Notes under the pieces: generated by a model
Database searches by the model: none
The model's input: the letters and a program-made list of their open reading frames with translations, nothing else
What the model was told of the DNA's origin: nothing
Made by a program: the position numbers and the translations under genes
NCBI GenBank assembly: GCA_021775095.1
Contig: JAJFII010000016.1
Location: forward strand, 1 to 64,000
From: Rhodospirillales bacterium
GTDB taxonomy: Bacteria > Pseudomonadota > Alphaproteobacteria > Rhodospirillales > Casp-alpha2
Reading direction: 5' to 3'
DNA length: 64,000 bases
Shown here: piece after piece, positions 8,459-17,738 of the stretch
Layout of the letters: the number at the start of each line of letters is the position of its first letter
How positions within the stretch are numbered: position 1 is the stretch's first letter

Positions 8459-8698
8459 CGGGGGGGCTCCAGATGTGAACAGGGATTGATTTTCTTTAGC
8501 ATCTATTGGTTGGTCTGGAAACGCCTATCCTCGGCTTTTCGGAGCCCGTTTAATGATCGGAGAGGCCAAGGGAAAATCTACCGCCCGTGCCAGGCATCGA
8601 AGTTAAGGATGATTGGCTTTCATCTCCTTTGGAAAATGTTTTACAAAAACTCAAACGCTCGCCGGTGGCGACCCTTCGAATTCTGCGCAAATAGCCGT

Positions 8699-9205
8699 TT
8701 ATAAAAACAGATCCGGTTCGGCCGGCTGCCATCCTTCATGGGCCAGCAGTTGGTGTTTTGTCGCGACCCCCCCTGCCCCGGAAAACCCGGTCATCTTGTC
8801 ATTGGCTCCCATCACCCGGTGGCAGGGAATGAGGATCGGAATGGGGTTGCGGCCGCAAGCACCCCCGACCGGTTGGGCACTGGATTTCAGGGTTTTGGCA
8901 ATGGCCCCGTAGGTCGAGGTTTCACCATAGGGGATTTTGAGCATTTCCCGGCAAACGGTTTTTAGAAAATCACTGCCAGTGAGATTTAACGGTAAATCAA
9001 AAAACCGGAGCCGGCCCGAAAAATAGGCCTCTAATTGGTCGCGGGCCTCACGGAGAAGGGGCGATTGGACGTCGACGTTTCTGTCGTCCCAGGTAACAGC
9101 AATAATTTGCTCCTGGTTTTCGAAAACCGATAGGGTGCCAACCGGCGATTGCACAGCAAGGGCGTTAAAACCTTCGAGATGCGGTTTAAGCAAGGAAGAC
9201 GTCAT
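8699..9205 (-). CDS. ogt: Methylated-DNA--[protein]-cysteine S-methyltransferase
   Basis: A suicide DNA-repair protein that moves the methyl group from O6-methylguanine or O4-methylthymine to its own cysteine. It has 168 residues. The active-site motif is PCHR with Cys128, preceded by GGACGRNPIPILI and followed by GFSGAGGVATKHQLLAHEG, which holds the conserved glycines. There is no Ada regulatory domain, so this is the Ogt-type single enzyme. It lies 11 bp downstream of cheZ on the same strand. The 240-bp stretch upstream of the class V aminotransferase (8459-8698) holds no feature I can support. Confidence 0.93.
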   Translation of the reverse strand: MTSSLLKPHLEGFNALAVQSPVGTLSVFENQEQIIAVTWDDRNVDVQSPLLREARDQLEAYFSGRLRFFDLPLNLTGSDFLKTVCREMLKIPYGETSTYGAIAKTLKSSAQPVGGACGRNPIPILIPCHRVMGANDKMTGFSGAGGVATKHQLLAHEGWQPAEPDLFL

Positions 9206-9216
9206 CTTGAAAATGC

Positions 9217-9942
9217 CTAATCAAACATACTGTCGATGTCATCCTGGCTCATGCCGGCGGCTTCATTTTGTGGGCCATGCAGCAGGCCCTTGTCTTCGCG
9301 GGTATCGTTTTTCGGTAAGGCTATGGCTTGAACATCTGCCGTCCCGTGTTCAATGTTCCAGATATCGATCATCTTGTTGAGCCGCTCTTCGATAAAATTC
9401 AGGGAGTTGACCACCTTGGTTATCCGCTGCCCGGTTACGTCCTGAAAGCTGCAGGCAACAAGAAGTTCTGAACTGATAAATTCGATTTTATCGATATCCG
9501 GCATTACCCCGTCGGGGTCCCCGTCCGCGACCTTACCTCTCATGTCGGTTACAATTTGGTCGAGTAACTCGGTATTTTCCAAAATGGAGTTGGCGGCGGA
9601 CTCGGTACTTTTTACAACTTCACTCAACTCTTCGGTGGCGATTGAAATTGTGGTGTTTGTTTCGTCAACGGGTTTGAGTGCGGCGACCTCTTTTTTGGTG
9701 ACACTGATATGTTCGTTCATGGCCTGAATTTCGGACATGATGTCTTCGACGCTGGTGGTTTTCGTGTCATCTTCGACGATGACGTCCAACTTGTCACAGA
9801 GTTTCTTAAACTGATTAGCAAACTCGGCATTTACAGTTTTCTCTAAAGATGAGATACGGGCAAGAACATCTGCCATGGAAACGTTACGTTCAGCGCGGTG
9901 CCGTTCGATAGAAAAGGGTCGTTCTGTGGGGGATGTCATCAT
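9217..9942 (-). CDS. cheZ: CheY-phosphate phosphatase CheZ
   Basis: Dephosphorylates CheY-P to end chemotactic switching signals. It has 241 residues and is mostly helical, with a long heptad-rich central region (25-135). The catalytic motif FQDVTGQR gives Asp168 and Gln172, equivalent to Asp143 and Gln147 in E. coli CheZ. The C-terminal tail MSQDDIDSMF resembles the CheY-binding tip of CheZ and of FliM. No other chemotaxis gene is in the window, so this is an orphan copy, as in many Rhodospirillales. It implies a flagellated organism. Confidence 0.88.
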   Translation of the reverse strand: MMTSPTERPFSIERHRAERNVSMADVLARISSLEKTVNAEFANQFKKLCDKLDVIVEDDTKTTSVEDIMSEIQAMNEHISVTKKEVAALKPVDETNTTISIATEELSEVVKSTESAANSILENTELLDQIVTDMRGKVADGDPDGVMPDIDKIEFISSELLVACSFQDVTGQRITKVVNSLNFIEERLNKMIDIWNIEHGTADVQAIALPKNDTREDKGLLHGPQNEAAGMSQDDIDSMFD

Positions 9943-10065
9943 AACCTCTCGTCAACGAAGAAGGCTCTATTTCGGCACTAATCACAGAAAAGGTCAAATA
10001 CTTGGTCGATTTTCGTATGAATGCGAGTGAATGTGGGTAGGGAGGCCTATTGGCTGGCGGCCTGT

Positions 10066-12108
10066 TTAACCCGCCGGTGTAAGGAGGTTTTTGAGCTGGT
10101 CCATTGTGGTCACGGGGAGACTGCAGGTTTGACCTTTGCAAACATAGGCGGTTGCCGACCCGTTGAGTTGGCCCCTGCCGAAAGCCGGGTGGGTTTCCGC
10201 GAGTGGTTCGACCGACCGGAGGACAGTGACAATCAAATTGGGGTCGGCAGCCTGTACGGCCGAACGATGAAGCGCTGCGAGGGCAGGATCGTCGCCATCA
10301 CTGATGAGGACAACTTGAGTGGCTTGATCGAGAAGTTCAAACCCGCACATCAGCGTCGGGTGATTAAGGGAGGCCCGTGGGTCTTCGGGTGTTAGTGCTG
10401 CAATCAGGTCATTGGCGCGGTCCTCATAACTTCTGTCACCCGTTATATGATAAAGTCGAGCAAGCACCTCACTCATTGTTCCATTGCCGGGGGGAACAGC
10501 ATTGTCGAGGGCGGTTTTCGGTCGCACGATGGTATCTGTGGTGTCATCGGCACTTATAAAATACCCGCCGGACAGGCGATCCCAGTAATGGGCGTCGAGG
10601 ATGGCGACCCAGTTTTTGGCGTCGTTGAGGAACTGTGAGTCGGTCGTTAATTCAAACAGAACCAAAGCGGCCCTGGACATATTGGCGTAATCGTCAAGGG
10701 TCGCCGGGTGATTGGCCGTGCCAGCACACCAGGCGTGACATAAGCGCCCGTTTTTCGTCATCTGGGTTTGCACAAAGTGATAGGCGGTTTTGGCGGCTTC
10801 CATCCAGGCAGGTTGGGCAAAACATACGGCGGCCTTGGCCAAGGCAACAATGATCATTCCATTCCAGTCGGCCAGGACCTTGTCGTCGCGCATGGGCTGG
10901 ATACGTTTTTGCCGTTCGGCGAATAATTTTTCCCGTGAGGCCCGTAACGCCATTTCTTGCAGGTCGCCCAACGGGTCCATGTGGGTTGAACGGTTGAGGA
11001 TGTTGTGGCCTTCCCAATTCCCCTGGGCGCAGGCATCGTAGACCGTTTTAAAGTCGGTCGCGTCGCTGCCCAGAATTTTATCAATTTCGGTTTCGCTCCA
11101 GACACAAAACTTCCCCTCCTCACCCTCGCTGTCGGCGTCAAATGCCGCTGCAAATCCAAAGGGTTCCTGTTGGCTGCCAGCCGGGCCATTTTTCATATCC
11201 CGTAACAGCCAAGTGACCGTTTCGGATACCCGTTGTTGATAGAGCGGGCTATTCGTGTCTTTCCAGACGTCGACCATCAGTTCTATTAACTGGGCATTGT
11301 CGTACAACATTTTTTCGAAATGTGGGGCGAGCCAGTATTCGTCCGTTGAATATCGAGCGAAACCACCACCCAAATGATCATAAATTCCGCCCTGACAGAT
11401 GTTGTCGAGCGTCAGGAGGACGGCACCCTTATAGGCGGTGTTGGCGGTCCGTTTGTAGGCGTTCCAGAGAAACCGGAAGAACCCCGGTTGGGGGAATTTT
11501 GGTGCTCCCCTGGTGCCGCCGTTGCGGTCGTCGACGGACTGGACCAGCACGGCCGCTGCGTCGTCCAATACCTGGCGGCTTAAATGACCGCCGGCGTTGG
11601 GTTTGGCGATCTGTTGAAGGGCCTGGTTGATGGCGGTGACATTATTGGTGATGCGCTTGGGATCGTCGCGATAGGTTTTTTCGATGTGGCTCAGGACTTG
11701 AGGGAATCCGGGGCGGCCGTATTTGGGGGTCGACGGAAAATAGGTTCCGCCCCAGAACGGATCCCGGTCCGGGGTTAAAAACATTGTTAACGGCCAGCCG
11801 CCCTGCTCGCCCAACAGCTGCAGAGCGTTTTGATATATGTAGTCGACGTCCGGGCGCTCTTCGCGATCAACTTTAATATTAACAAACAACGCATTCATCA
11901 ATGCGGCGATGGTTTCATTCTCAAAACTTTCGTGGGCCATGACGTGGCACCAGTGGCATGCGGCATATCCGACGGAGAGGAGAATCGGTTTGTTTTGCCG
12001 ACGCGCTGTTTCGAACGCCTCCGGTCCCCAGGCATACCAATGAACGGGATTGTCCTTGTGCTGGCGCAGATAGGGGCTTGTTTGATCCGAGAGGTGATTG
12101 GCGGCCAT
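10066..12108 (-). CDS. YyaL/Spermatogenesis-associated-20-like protein: thioredoxin-like plus six-hairpin domain
   Basis: It has 680 residues. The N-terminal DUF255 thioredoxin-like domain carries the CHWC motif (51-54) in SVGYAACHWCHVMAHESF, typical of the YyaL/SSP411 family. The remainder resembles an (alpha/alpha)6 barrel of the N-acylglucosamine 2-epimerase fold, with segments such as GGIYDHLGGGFARYSTD and HFEKMLYDNAQL. Its enzymatic role is not established. Proposed functions concern redox or sugar metabolism. It has no signal peptide. The start ATG 12108 gives the canonical HLSDQTSPYLRQHKDNPVHW opening. It is divergent from DUF6489 across 128 bp. Confidence 0.88.
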   Translation of the reverse strand: MAANHLSDQTSPYLRQHKDNPVHWYAWGPEAFETARRQNKPILLSVGYAACHWCHVMAHESFENETIAALMNALFVNIKVDREERPDVDYIYQNALQLLGEQGGWPLTMFLTPDRDPFWGGTYFPSTPKYGRPGFPQVLSHIEKTYRDDPKRITNNVTAINQALQQIAKPNAGGHLSRQVLDDAAAVLVQSVDDRNGGTRGAPKFPQPGFFRFLWNAYKRTANTAYKGAVLLTLDNICQGGIYDHLGGGFARYSTDEYWLAPHFEKMLYDNAQLIELMVDVWKDTNSPLYQQRVSETVTWLLRDMKNGPAGSQQEPFGFAAAFDADSEGEEGKFCVWSETEIDKILGSDATDFKTVYDACAQGNWEGHNILNRSTHMDPLGDLQEMALRASREKLFAERQKRIQPMRDDKVLADWNGMIIVALAKAAVCFAQPAWMEAAKTAYHFVQTQMTKNGRLCHAWCAGTANHPATLDDYANMSRAALVLFELTTDSQFLNDAKNWVAILDAHYWDRLSGGYFISADDTTDTIVRPKTALDNAVPPGNGTMSEVLARLYHITGDRSYEDRANDLIAALTPEDPRASLNHPTLMCGFELLDQATQVVLISDGDDPALAALHRSAVQAADPNLIVTVLRSVEPLAETHPAFGRGQLNGSATAYVCKGQTCSLPVTTMDQLKNLLTPAG

Positions 12109-12236
12109 TTATGGGTTCCTACAGATAAATAAAATGGGTCGGTGGCGTTGCCTGTTCGTCCCTACCTGCTTAGTTTGGGTGGATATTCAGGGATAACAAC
12201 CGTTAATTTGGTAATGGTATGGAAAAGGAATGATCC

Positions 12237-12488
12237 ATGAAAATTAATTTTGATATCGAATGTACGCCGGAAGAGGCAAGATCGTTTTTGGGGTTGCCTG
12301 ACGTAAAACCCATGCAGGAAAAGATGATGATAGAAGTGGAAGAACGAATGAAGGCAAACCTGTCTGCGATGGAACCGGATGCGATGATTAAAACCTGGAT
12401 GCCGGCTGGGGTTCAAGGGATGGAACAATTGCAGAAGATGTTCTGGGCGCAAATGGGTCAGGGTAATCCAGAAGACACGTCTAAATAG
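12237..12488 (+). CDS. DUF6489 family small protein
   Basis: A small acidic, methionine-rich protein of 83 residues. The sequence MKINFDIECTPEEARSFLGL followed by a PDVKPMQEKMM segment matches the small alphaproteobacterial family DUF6489, which has no known function. A mid-protein PDAMIKTWMPAG segment and a C-terminal MFWAQM are further family-like features. The ATG is at 12237. A ferredoxin-like gene follows 14 bp later on the same strand, so they may share a transcript. Confidence 0.75.
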   Translation: MKINFDIECTPEEARSFLGLPDVKPMQEKMMIEVEERMKANLSAMEPDAMIKTWMPAGVQGMEQLQKMFWAQMGQGNPEDTSK

Positions 12489-12502
12489 GGAGTTGGCAGG
12501 CA

Positions 12503-12844
12503 GTGAGTAATCATCAAAAACCGAATGAGCCGTTTTATAACAAGCATGTGTTTTTCTGTACCAACGAGCGACCGGACGGGCACCCGAGAGGCTGTTGCAA
12601 AGCACGTGGTTCTGAGAAATTGCGAAACTACATGAAAGCCAAAGCTAAAGCCCTGGGATTGGAACGGACCCGAATCAACGCCGCAGGTTGCCTCGACCGG
12701 TGTGAGCTGGGCCCAACGTTGGTGGTGTATCCGGAGGGCATTTGGTACAGGTGCGAGACAACGGCGGATGTGGATCGTGTGCTTGAGGAGCATTTGGTAA
12801 AAGGGAATCCTATCAATGACTTAATGTTGGGTTCCGACGAGTAG
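12503..12844 (+). CDS. Thioredoxin-like [2Fe-2S] ferredoxin
   Basis: A small electron carrier of the COG3411 type (113 residues, GTG start at 12503). Cysteines lie in VFFCTNER, RGCCKARG and AAGCLDRCELGPTLVVYPEG. The spacing, with a first Cys then CxxxC near residues 60-64 followed by GP and YP, is the signature of this thioredoxin-fold 2Fe-2S group. The partner enzyme is not evident. It is probably co-transcribed with DUF6489 and followed by mnmE after 46 bp. Confidence 0.85.
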   Translation: MSNHQKPNEPFYNKHVFFCTNERPDGHPRGCCKARGSEKLRNYMKAKAKALGLERTRINAAGCLDRCELGPTLVVYPEGIWYRCETTADVDRVLEEHLVKGNPINDLMLGSDE

Positions 12845-12890
12845 AAGCTACTCGATGTGGTGTTTTTATGATTAATGTTTTGAGTCAGAA

Positions 12891-14228
12891 ATGAAATCAG
12901 GCACGATTTTTGCGGTGGCCAGCGGCGTGGGTAAAGCCGGCGTTGCAGTGATTCGCATTTCTGGTGACGCAGCCGAATCGATATTTTCGGCCTTTGCCGT
13001 AACCTGTCCGTCGCCCCGCCGTGCGGGGCGGGTAAAATTGTGTGACCCGAAGACGGGAGGGCTGCTTGACGATGCTTTGGCCTTGTGGTTCCCGTCACCC
13101 AAAAGTTTTACCGGTGAAGATGTGGTTGAATTGCAGGTCCATGGGGGCCGGGCGGTGATCGATGGCGTGCTGTTGGCGCTCTCCCGGTTGCCGGGGTTTC
13201 GTATGGCCGAGGCCGGTGAGTTCACCCGGCGTGCCTTTGAAAATAACAAAATGGATTTGACTGCTGCCGAGGGCCTCGCGGATCTGGTGGATGCCGATAC
13301 CACGGCCCAACGGGATCAGGCCCTGCGGCAAATGGCGGGGGCCCTGGGGGATCTGTATGAAGACTGGCGTATCCGTTTATTGCAAGCGACCGCACACTTG
13401 GAAACGACCATTGATTTTTCTGAAGAGGACCTTCCCCCGGGGCTAGAGGCGGATGTCCGATCACGTGTCGAAGCGCTCAGACAGGCGATAGAAACTCATC
13501 TGCAGCAGGGGCATCGTGGTGTGCGGTTAAGGGAGGGCGTCCGGGTTGCCATCCTGGGGGCGCCCAACGCGGGTAAGTCCAGTTTGTTAAATCGCCTGGC
13601 TCAACGCGAAGCGGCAATTGTATCGGCGACGGCGGGTACGACACGGGATGTGATCGAAGTCCATTTGGACTTGGCGGGTATTCCCGTTATTTTATCCGAT
13701 ACGGCTGGTATTCGGGATACGTCGGATCACGTTGAGGTTGAGGGTGTGCGCCGGGCCCTGACTCAGGCGGCGGAGGCCGATTTTAAAATTGTTCTATCTG
13801 ACTTAAGCCGGGACCCCCCCCTTTCCCAAGAGATTTTGGACCTGCTGGATGATTCGGCGGTTTTAGTGGCAAATAAATCCGACATATCCGTCGCTGGTGG
13901 TGGGCAAGAAGTGACCCCGACGGTGGTGATCTCCGCATTGACCGGCAATGGGATTGATGCCTTGATGGATCTTTTAGAGGATAAAGTAAAAGAACGATTC
14001 CAGTTATTGGAACAACCCGGCCTGACACGGGCTCGCCATCAACGGGCCCTGGAACAGTGTGTGGAGTCCCTGATGCGATTTGAAGAGATCCCGTCCATTC
14101 TCTTGTTGCCTGAGTTGGCTGCTGAAAACCTCCGGTCGGCCTGCGCATCTTTGGGGCATATTACTGGTCGGGTAGACGTTGAGGATTTACTGGATGTGAT
14201 TTTTCGTGATTTTTGTATCGGAAAATGA
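12891..14228 (+). CDS. mnmE: tRNA uridine-5-carboxymethylaminomethyl(34) synthesis GTPase MnmE
   Basis: With MnmG it installs carboxymethylaminomethyl (or aminomethyl) on U34 of several tRNAs, using folate and GTP. It has 445 residues. The N-terminal folate domain includes FTGEDVVELQVHGG. The G domain has G1 GAPNAGKS (223-230), GTTRD (249-253), DTAG (270-273) and NKSD. The C-terminus ends FCIGK, the required CxGK catalytic cysteine motif. Two parS sites and then mnmG follow, the usual alphaproteobacterial order beside parAB. Confidence 0.97.
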   Translation: MKSGTIFAVASGVGKAGVAVIRISGDAAESIFSAFAVTCPSPRRAGRVKLCDPKTGGLLDDALALWFPSPKSFTGEDVVELQVHGGRAVIDGVLLALSRLPGFRMAEAGEFTRRAFENNKMDLTAAEGLADLVDADTTAQRDQALRQMAGALGDLYEDWRIRLLQATAHLETTIDFSEEDLPPGLEADVRSRVEALRQAIETHLQQGHRGVRLREGVRVAILGAPNAGKSSLLNRLAQREAAIVSATAGTTRDVIEVHLDLAGIPVILSDTAGIRDTSDHVEVEGVRRALTQAAEADFKIVLSDLSRDPPLSQEILDLLDDSAVLVANKSDISVAGGGQEVTPTVVISALTGNGIDALMDLLEDKVKERFQLLEQPGLTRARHQRALEQCVESLMRFEEIPSILLLPELAAENLRSACASLGHITGRVDVEDLLDVIFRDFCIGK

Positions 14229-14235
14229 TCGTCTT

Positions 14236-14251
14236 TGTTTCACGTGAAACA
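14236..14251. promoter_or_regulatory. parS centromere site 1
   Basis: TGTTTCACGTGAAACA is an exact 16-bp match to the parS consensus bound by chromosomal ParB. It begins 8 bp after the mnmE stop. A second identical site starts 28 bp after it ends. parA and parB lie 2.7 kb downstream. Confidence 0.95.
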
Positions 14252-14279
14252 AGGGAAGGGCGGGTAAATCTAATTTTCC

Positions 14280-14295
14280 TGTTTCACGTGAAACA
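14280..14295. promoter_or_regulatory. parS centromere site 2
   Basis: A second perfect 16-bp parS palindrome, identical to site 1 and separated from it by 28 bp. Both sit in the 129-bp mnmE-mnmG spacer. A clustered pair is what ParB needs to nucleate spreading and segregate the origin region. Confidence 0.95.
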
Positions 14296-14357
14296 ATTTG
14301 ATCGATGGCGGGCGAACTCAATTGACTCCCAGCCCTTGCCTGCCTACATTCCGCCCC

Positions 14358-16235
14358 ATGGGCAATAATAATGTAACATATGATGTGATCATCATCGGCG
14401 GCGGACATGCGGGCAGTGAAGCCGCCGCCGCCTCGGCGCGCCTGGGTGCAAGAACCCTTTTATTAACCCACAATACGACATCCATTGGTGAAATGTCCTG
14501 TAACCCGGCAATTGGCGGCCTGGCAAAGGGGCAGTTGGTTCGGGAAATTGATGCGCTGGACGGTCTCATGGGCCGGGCAATCGATGCGGGCGGAATTCAA
14601 TTTCGTGTCCTCAATCAGAGCAAGGGGCCGGCGGTCCGCGGGCCCCGGGCCCAAGCCGACCGCAAATTATACCGCGCGGCGATCCAGGACTTGTTAAGGG
14701 AGCAAGCCCATTTGGAGATTCGAGGCGAACCCGTAGGTGATCTGCTTTTAGACAAAGGCGGTCGTATTCAGGGGGTGCGGACGGAGGCCGGCCGCGACTA
14801 TTTGGCTGGGGCGGTGGTAATTACAACGGGTACCTTCCTGCGCGGGTTAATTCATGTTGGCGATAAACAAATTCCGGCAGGTCGGGTCAATGAACGCCGG
14901 GCCGTTGGATTGAGTTATACGTTTAAACGCCTGGGATTTCGATTGGGTCGCCTGAAAACAGGTACGCCGCCTCGGATCGACGGACGGACGATCGATTATC
15001 GCCATTTGGCGGCGCAACCCGGCGATACACCGCCCCTGCCCTTTTCTTATATGACACAGGAAATTCAGACACGGCAAATCCCCTGCCATATTACTCATAC
15101 CAATCCACAAACCCACAAGATCATTGCCGACAATATCCACTTGTCGGCCATGTATTCCGGGCAAATTGAAAGTATCGGTCCGAGATATTGTCCGGCCATT
15201 GAAGATAAGGTCGTGCGGTTCGCCGATCGCGACCGCCACCAAATATTTTTGGAGCCCGAAGGTTTGGATGACCCGACAGTCTACCCCAATGGCATTTCCA
15301 CTTCCCTGCCCCGGGCAGTTCAAGAGGCACTTCTAAAAACCATACCCGGGCTTGAACGGGCCGTGATTGTCCGGCCGGGTTATGCCATTGAGTATGATTT
15401 TGTTGATCCCCGTGAACTCAAACCATCGTTGGAAACCTTAAAAGCACCAGGGCTTTTTCTGGCGGGGCAAATAAACGGCACAACGGGTTATGAGGAAGCC
15501 GCAGCTCAGGGCCTCATGGCTGGAATTAATGCGGCGCGCCTGGTCGGTGGTCAGGATGCTTTTATTTTGGACCGGGCCGATGCCTATATTGGCGTGATGA
15601 TCGATGACCTGGTGACCCAGGGTACCAAAGAACCCTACCGCATGTTCACGTCTCGGGCCGAATACCGCCTGAAATTGCGGGCGGATAACGCCGACCAACG
15701 GTTAACCGAATTGGGTGCCCGTATGGGGAGCGTTTTGTCGCCTCGCCTTGACTCCTTTAAGGAGAAAGGCAAGGCACTTTCCTACTGGAAAGATCAATTG
15801 AATAGTCTTGATAAGACTCCAAACGAGCTTCAAGGACTCGGTATTGACGTTAAATCTGACGGCAAACGCCGGTCGGCCATGGATTTGCTGGCATACCCGG
15901 ACATGAAGATTAATCGATTGACCCACATATGGCCAATACTTTTGGAAACGCCACGGGATATTGCCGATCAACTGGAAATTGATGCCCTTTACCTGCACTA
16001 TCTGGATCGTCAGGATGCCGACATCAAAGCTTTTCGACGCGATGAGGCCCTGAAAATTCCCGACGGACTCAATTTTCAAACAATTCCCGGTTTGTCAAAC
16101 GAAGTTCAAGCCAAACTCGATGAAGCACGGCCGGCTACCCTGGCGGCGGCGTCGCGTATTTCAGGAATTACACCAGCTGCGCTTACCGTTCTTCTGGCCC
16201 ATGTAAAACGTCGGGATTCAAGATTAGCTGGGTAA
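14358..16235 (+). CDS. mnmG: tRNA uridine-5-carboxymethylaminomethyl(34) synthesis enzyme MnmG
   Basis: FAD-dependent partner of MnmE in U34 modification. The start is ATG 14358 ([19 protein letters not shown]), which gives 625 residues, the usual length. A TTG at 14298 would add 20 unrelated residues and would begin 3 bp after parS site 2. The dinucleotide motif is [10 protein letters not shown]. Family signatures include SCNPAIGG read as [24 protein letters not shown] and [14 protein letters not shown]. It is followed 38 bp later by rsmG, the classical gidA-gidB order. Confidence 0.97.
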   Translation: MGNNNVTYDVIIIGGGHAGSEAAAASARLGARTLLLTHNTTSIGEMSCNPAIGGLAKGQLVREIDALDGLMGRAIDAGGIQFRVLNQSKGPAVRGPRAQADRKLYRAAIQDLLREQAHLEIRGEPVGDLLLDKGGRIQGVRTEAGRDYLAGAVVITTGTFLRGLIHVGDKQIPAGRVNERRAVGLSYTFKRLGFRLGRLKTGTPPRIDGRTIDYRHLAAQPGDTPPLPFSYMTQEIQTRQIPCHITHTNPQTHKIIADNIHLSAMYSGQIESIGPRYCPAIEDKVVRFADRDRHQIFLEPEGLDDPTVYPNGISTSLPRAVQEALLKTIPGLERAVIVRPGYAIEYDFVDPRELKPSLETLKAPGLFLAGQINGTTGYEEAAAQGLMAGINAARLVGGQDAFILDRADAYIGVMIDDLVTQGTKEPYRMFTSRAEYRLKLRADNADQRLTELGARMGSVLSPRLDSFKEKGKALSYWKDQLNSLDKTPNELQGLGIDVKSDGKRRSAMDLLAYPDMKINRLTHIWPILLETPRDIADQLEIDALYLHYLDRQDADIKAFRRDEALKIPDGLNFQTIPGLSNEVQAKLDEARPATLAAASRISGITPAALTVLLAHVKRRDSRLAG

Positions 16236-16273
16236 GCTAATTTGCAATGATAATAAATATAGATTGAAATCAC

Positions 16274-16915
16274 ATGACTAATTCGCCCCCATTAATGTCC
16301 TATGAGAGTTTTAAAAAGGTCACGCTACTTCCAGAAGGACTCTTAAATGATCTTAGGATATATGTTGATTTGCTGTCCAAATGGCAAAAACGCATTAATT
16401 TGGTGAGCACGCCATCCCTGCCCGATGTATGGAACCGCCATGTCCTGGATTCCCTGCAGCTATATCCCCTTATTCCGAAATCAGCTAAAAGCCTTATCGA
16501 TATGGGCAGTGGGGCCGGGTTTCCGGGACTGATTATTGCCATGATGTCAAAAAGACATGGCGGACCAAAAGTGCATCTGGTTGAAGCAGACAGCCGCAAG
16601 TGCGCTTTTTTGGCGGAAGTCAATAATCGGACCTCGGCAGGTGCCACAATTCATGACCGGCGACTTGAATCGATCACTGACATGGGCGCTGACGTGGTTA
16701 CGGCGCGCGCCCTAGCACCTTTGCGCAAACTGCTCAAAATGGCCGTGCGGTTTGAAACGGGCACAACCACCTATGTCTTTTTGAAGGGTGAAAAAGCCCG
16801 TGATGAATTGACCGAAGCGGGAAAAGAATGGACAATGCAGGTTGAGGAAACGTCGAGCCAAACCCTGGCGACGGCGACCATTCTTACCTTAAAAGGTGTA
16901 AAGCGTCGTGACTGA
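16274..16915 (+). CDS. rsmG: 16S rRNA (guanine(527)-N7)-methyltransferase
   Basis: Methylates G527 of 16S rRNA using SAM. It has 213 residues. The SAM-binding motif DMGSGAGFPGL is near residue 76, and RHVLDSLQL precedes it, as in GidB proteins. The end overlaps the parA GTG start by 8 bp, so expression is likely coupled. It lies in the mnmG-rsmG-parA-parB order found next to alphaproteobacterial origins. Confidence 0.95.
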   Translation: MTNSPPLMSYESFKKVTLLPEGLLNDLRIYVDLLSKWQKRINLVSTPSLPDVWNRHVLDSLQLYPLIPKSAKSLIDMGSGAGFPGLIIAMMSKRHGGPKVHLVEADSRKCAFLAEVNNRTSAGATIHDRRLESITDMGADVVTARALAPLRKLLKMAVRFETGTTTYVFLKGEKARDELTEAGKEWTMQVEETSSQTLATATILTLKGVKRRD

Positions 16916-17738
16916 TCCGGTTTCAGCTCTCCCTCCTGCGGACTTAACCCGTACCGGCCCGGGTGCGCGGGTATTGGCGGTTGCCAATCAAAAGGGCGGC
17001 GTTGGTAAAACCACCACAACGATAAATTTGGGAACCGCCTTGGCCGCAGTTCACCAGCGGGTTCTGGTCATCGATCTGGATCCACAGGGTAATGCTTCAA
17101 CAGGTTTGGGAATTGCCCACAACAATCGGGCGATTAACGCCTATCATATCATGATCGGTCAGGCACAGCTTAAGGACGCCGTTCATCAGACCGAAATACC
17201 TGAACTCAATCTGGTACCGTCAGGTCCTGACTTATATGGTGCGGAAGTTGAGTTGGTGGGTGCCGCCGGCCGGGAGTTTCGGCTGCGCGAAGCCCTAGTT
17301 TCCATCTGCCATTCCTATGATTACATACTTATTGACTGCCCACCGGCCCTAAGCCTGCTGACCGTAAATGCTCTGGTCGCTGCACAGGCCGTCTTGGTCC
17401 CCCTGCAATGCGAGTTTTACGCCCTGGAAGGTATCAGCCAACTGGTGAAAACCATTGATCGGGTCAAACAGACTCTGAATCCAAACCTGGAAATACAGGG
17501 TATTGTTTTAACCATGCACGACAAACGCAATAATTTGTCGGACCTGGTAGCCAACGATGTGCGCGCCCACTTCGGTGACAAGGTGTATAACACAGTAATC
17601 CCACGAAATATTCGTGTATCAGAGGCCCCGTCGCACGGAAAACCGGTCTTGTTGTACGACATAAATTGCCCGGGTTCTCAAGCCTATCTGAGCTTGGCCG
17701 GGGAAGTGATACACCGCGAAAAACGGATGACAGGATAA
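16908..17738 (+). CDS. parA: Chromosome-partitioning ATPase ParA
   Basis: A Walker-type ATPase that binds nucleoid DNA and moves the ParB-parS complex. It has 276 residues. The deviant Walker A KGGVGKTT lies at 29-36, followed by DLDPQGNAST, with YILIDCPPALSLLT later. The GTG start at 16908 overlaps the rsmG end, and about 20 residues precede the conserved VLAVANQKGG core. The stop TAA overlaps the parB ATG (TAATG). Confidence 0.97.
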   Translation: MTDPVSALPPADLTRTGPGARVLAVANQKGGVGKTTTTINLGTALAAVHQRVLVIDLDPQGNASTGLGIAHNNRAINAYHIMIGQAQLKDAVHQTEIPELNLVPSGPDLYGAEVELVGAAGREFRLREALVSICHSYDYILIDCPPALSLLTVNALVAAQAVLVPLQCEFYALEGISQLVKTIDRVKQTLNPNLEIQGIVLTMHDKRNNLSDLVANDVRAHFGDKVYNTVIPRNIRVSEAPSHGKPVLLYDINCPGSQAYLSLAGEVIHREKRMTG

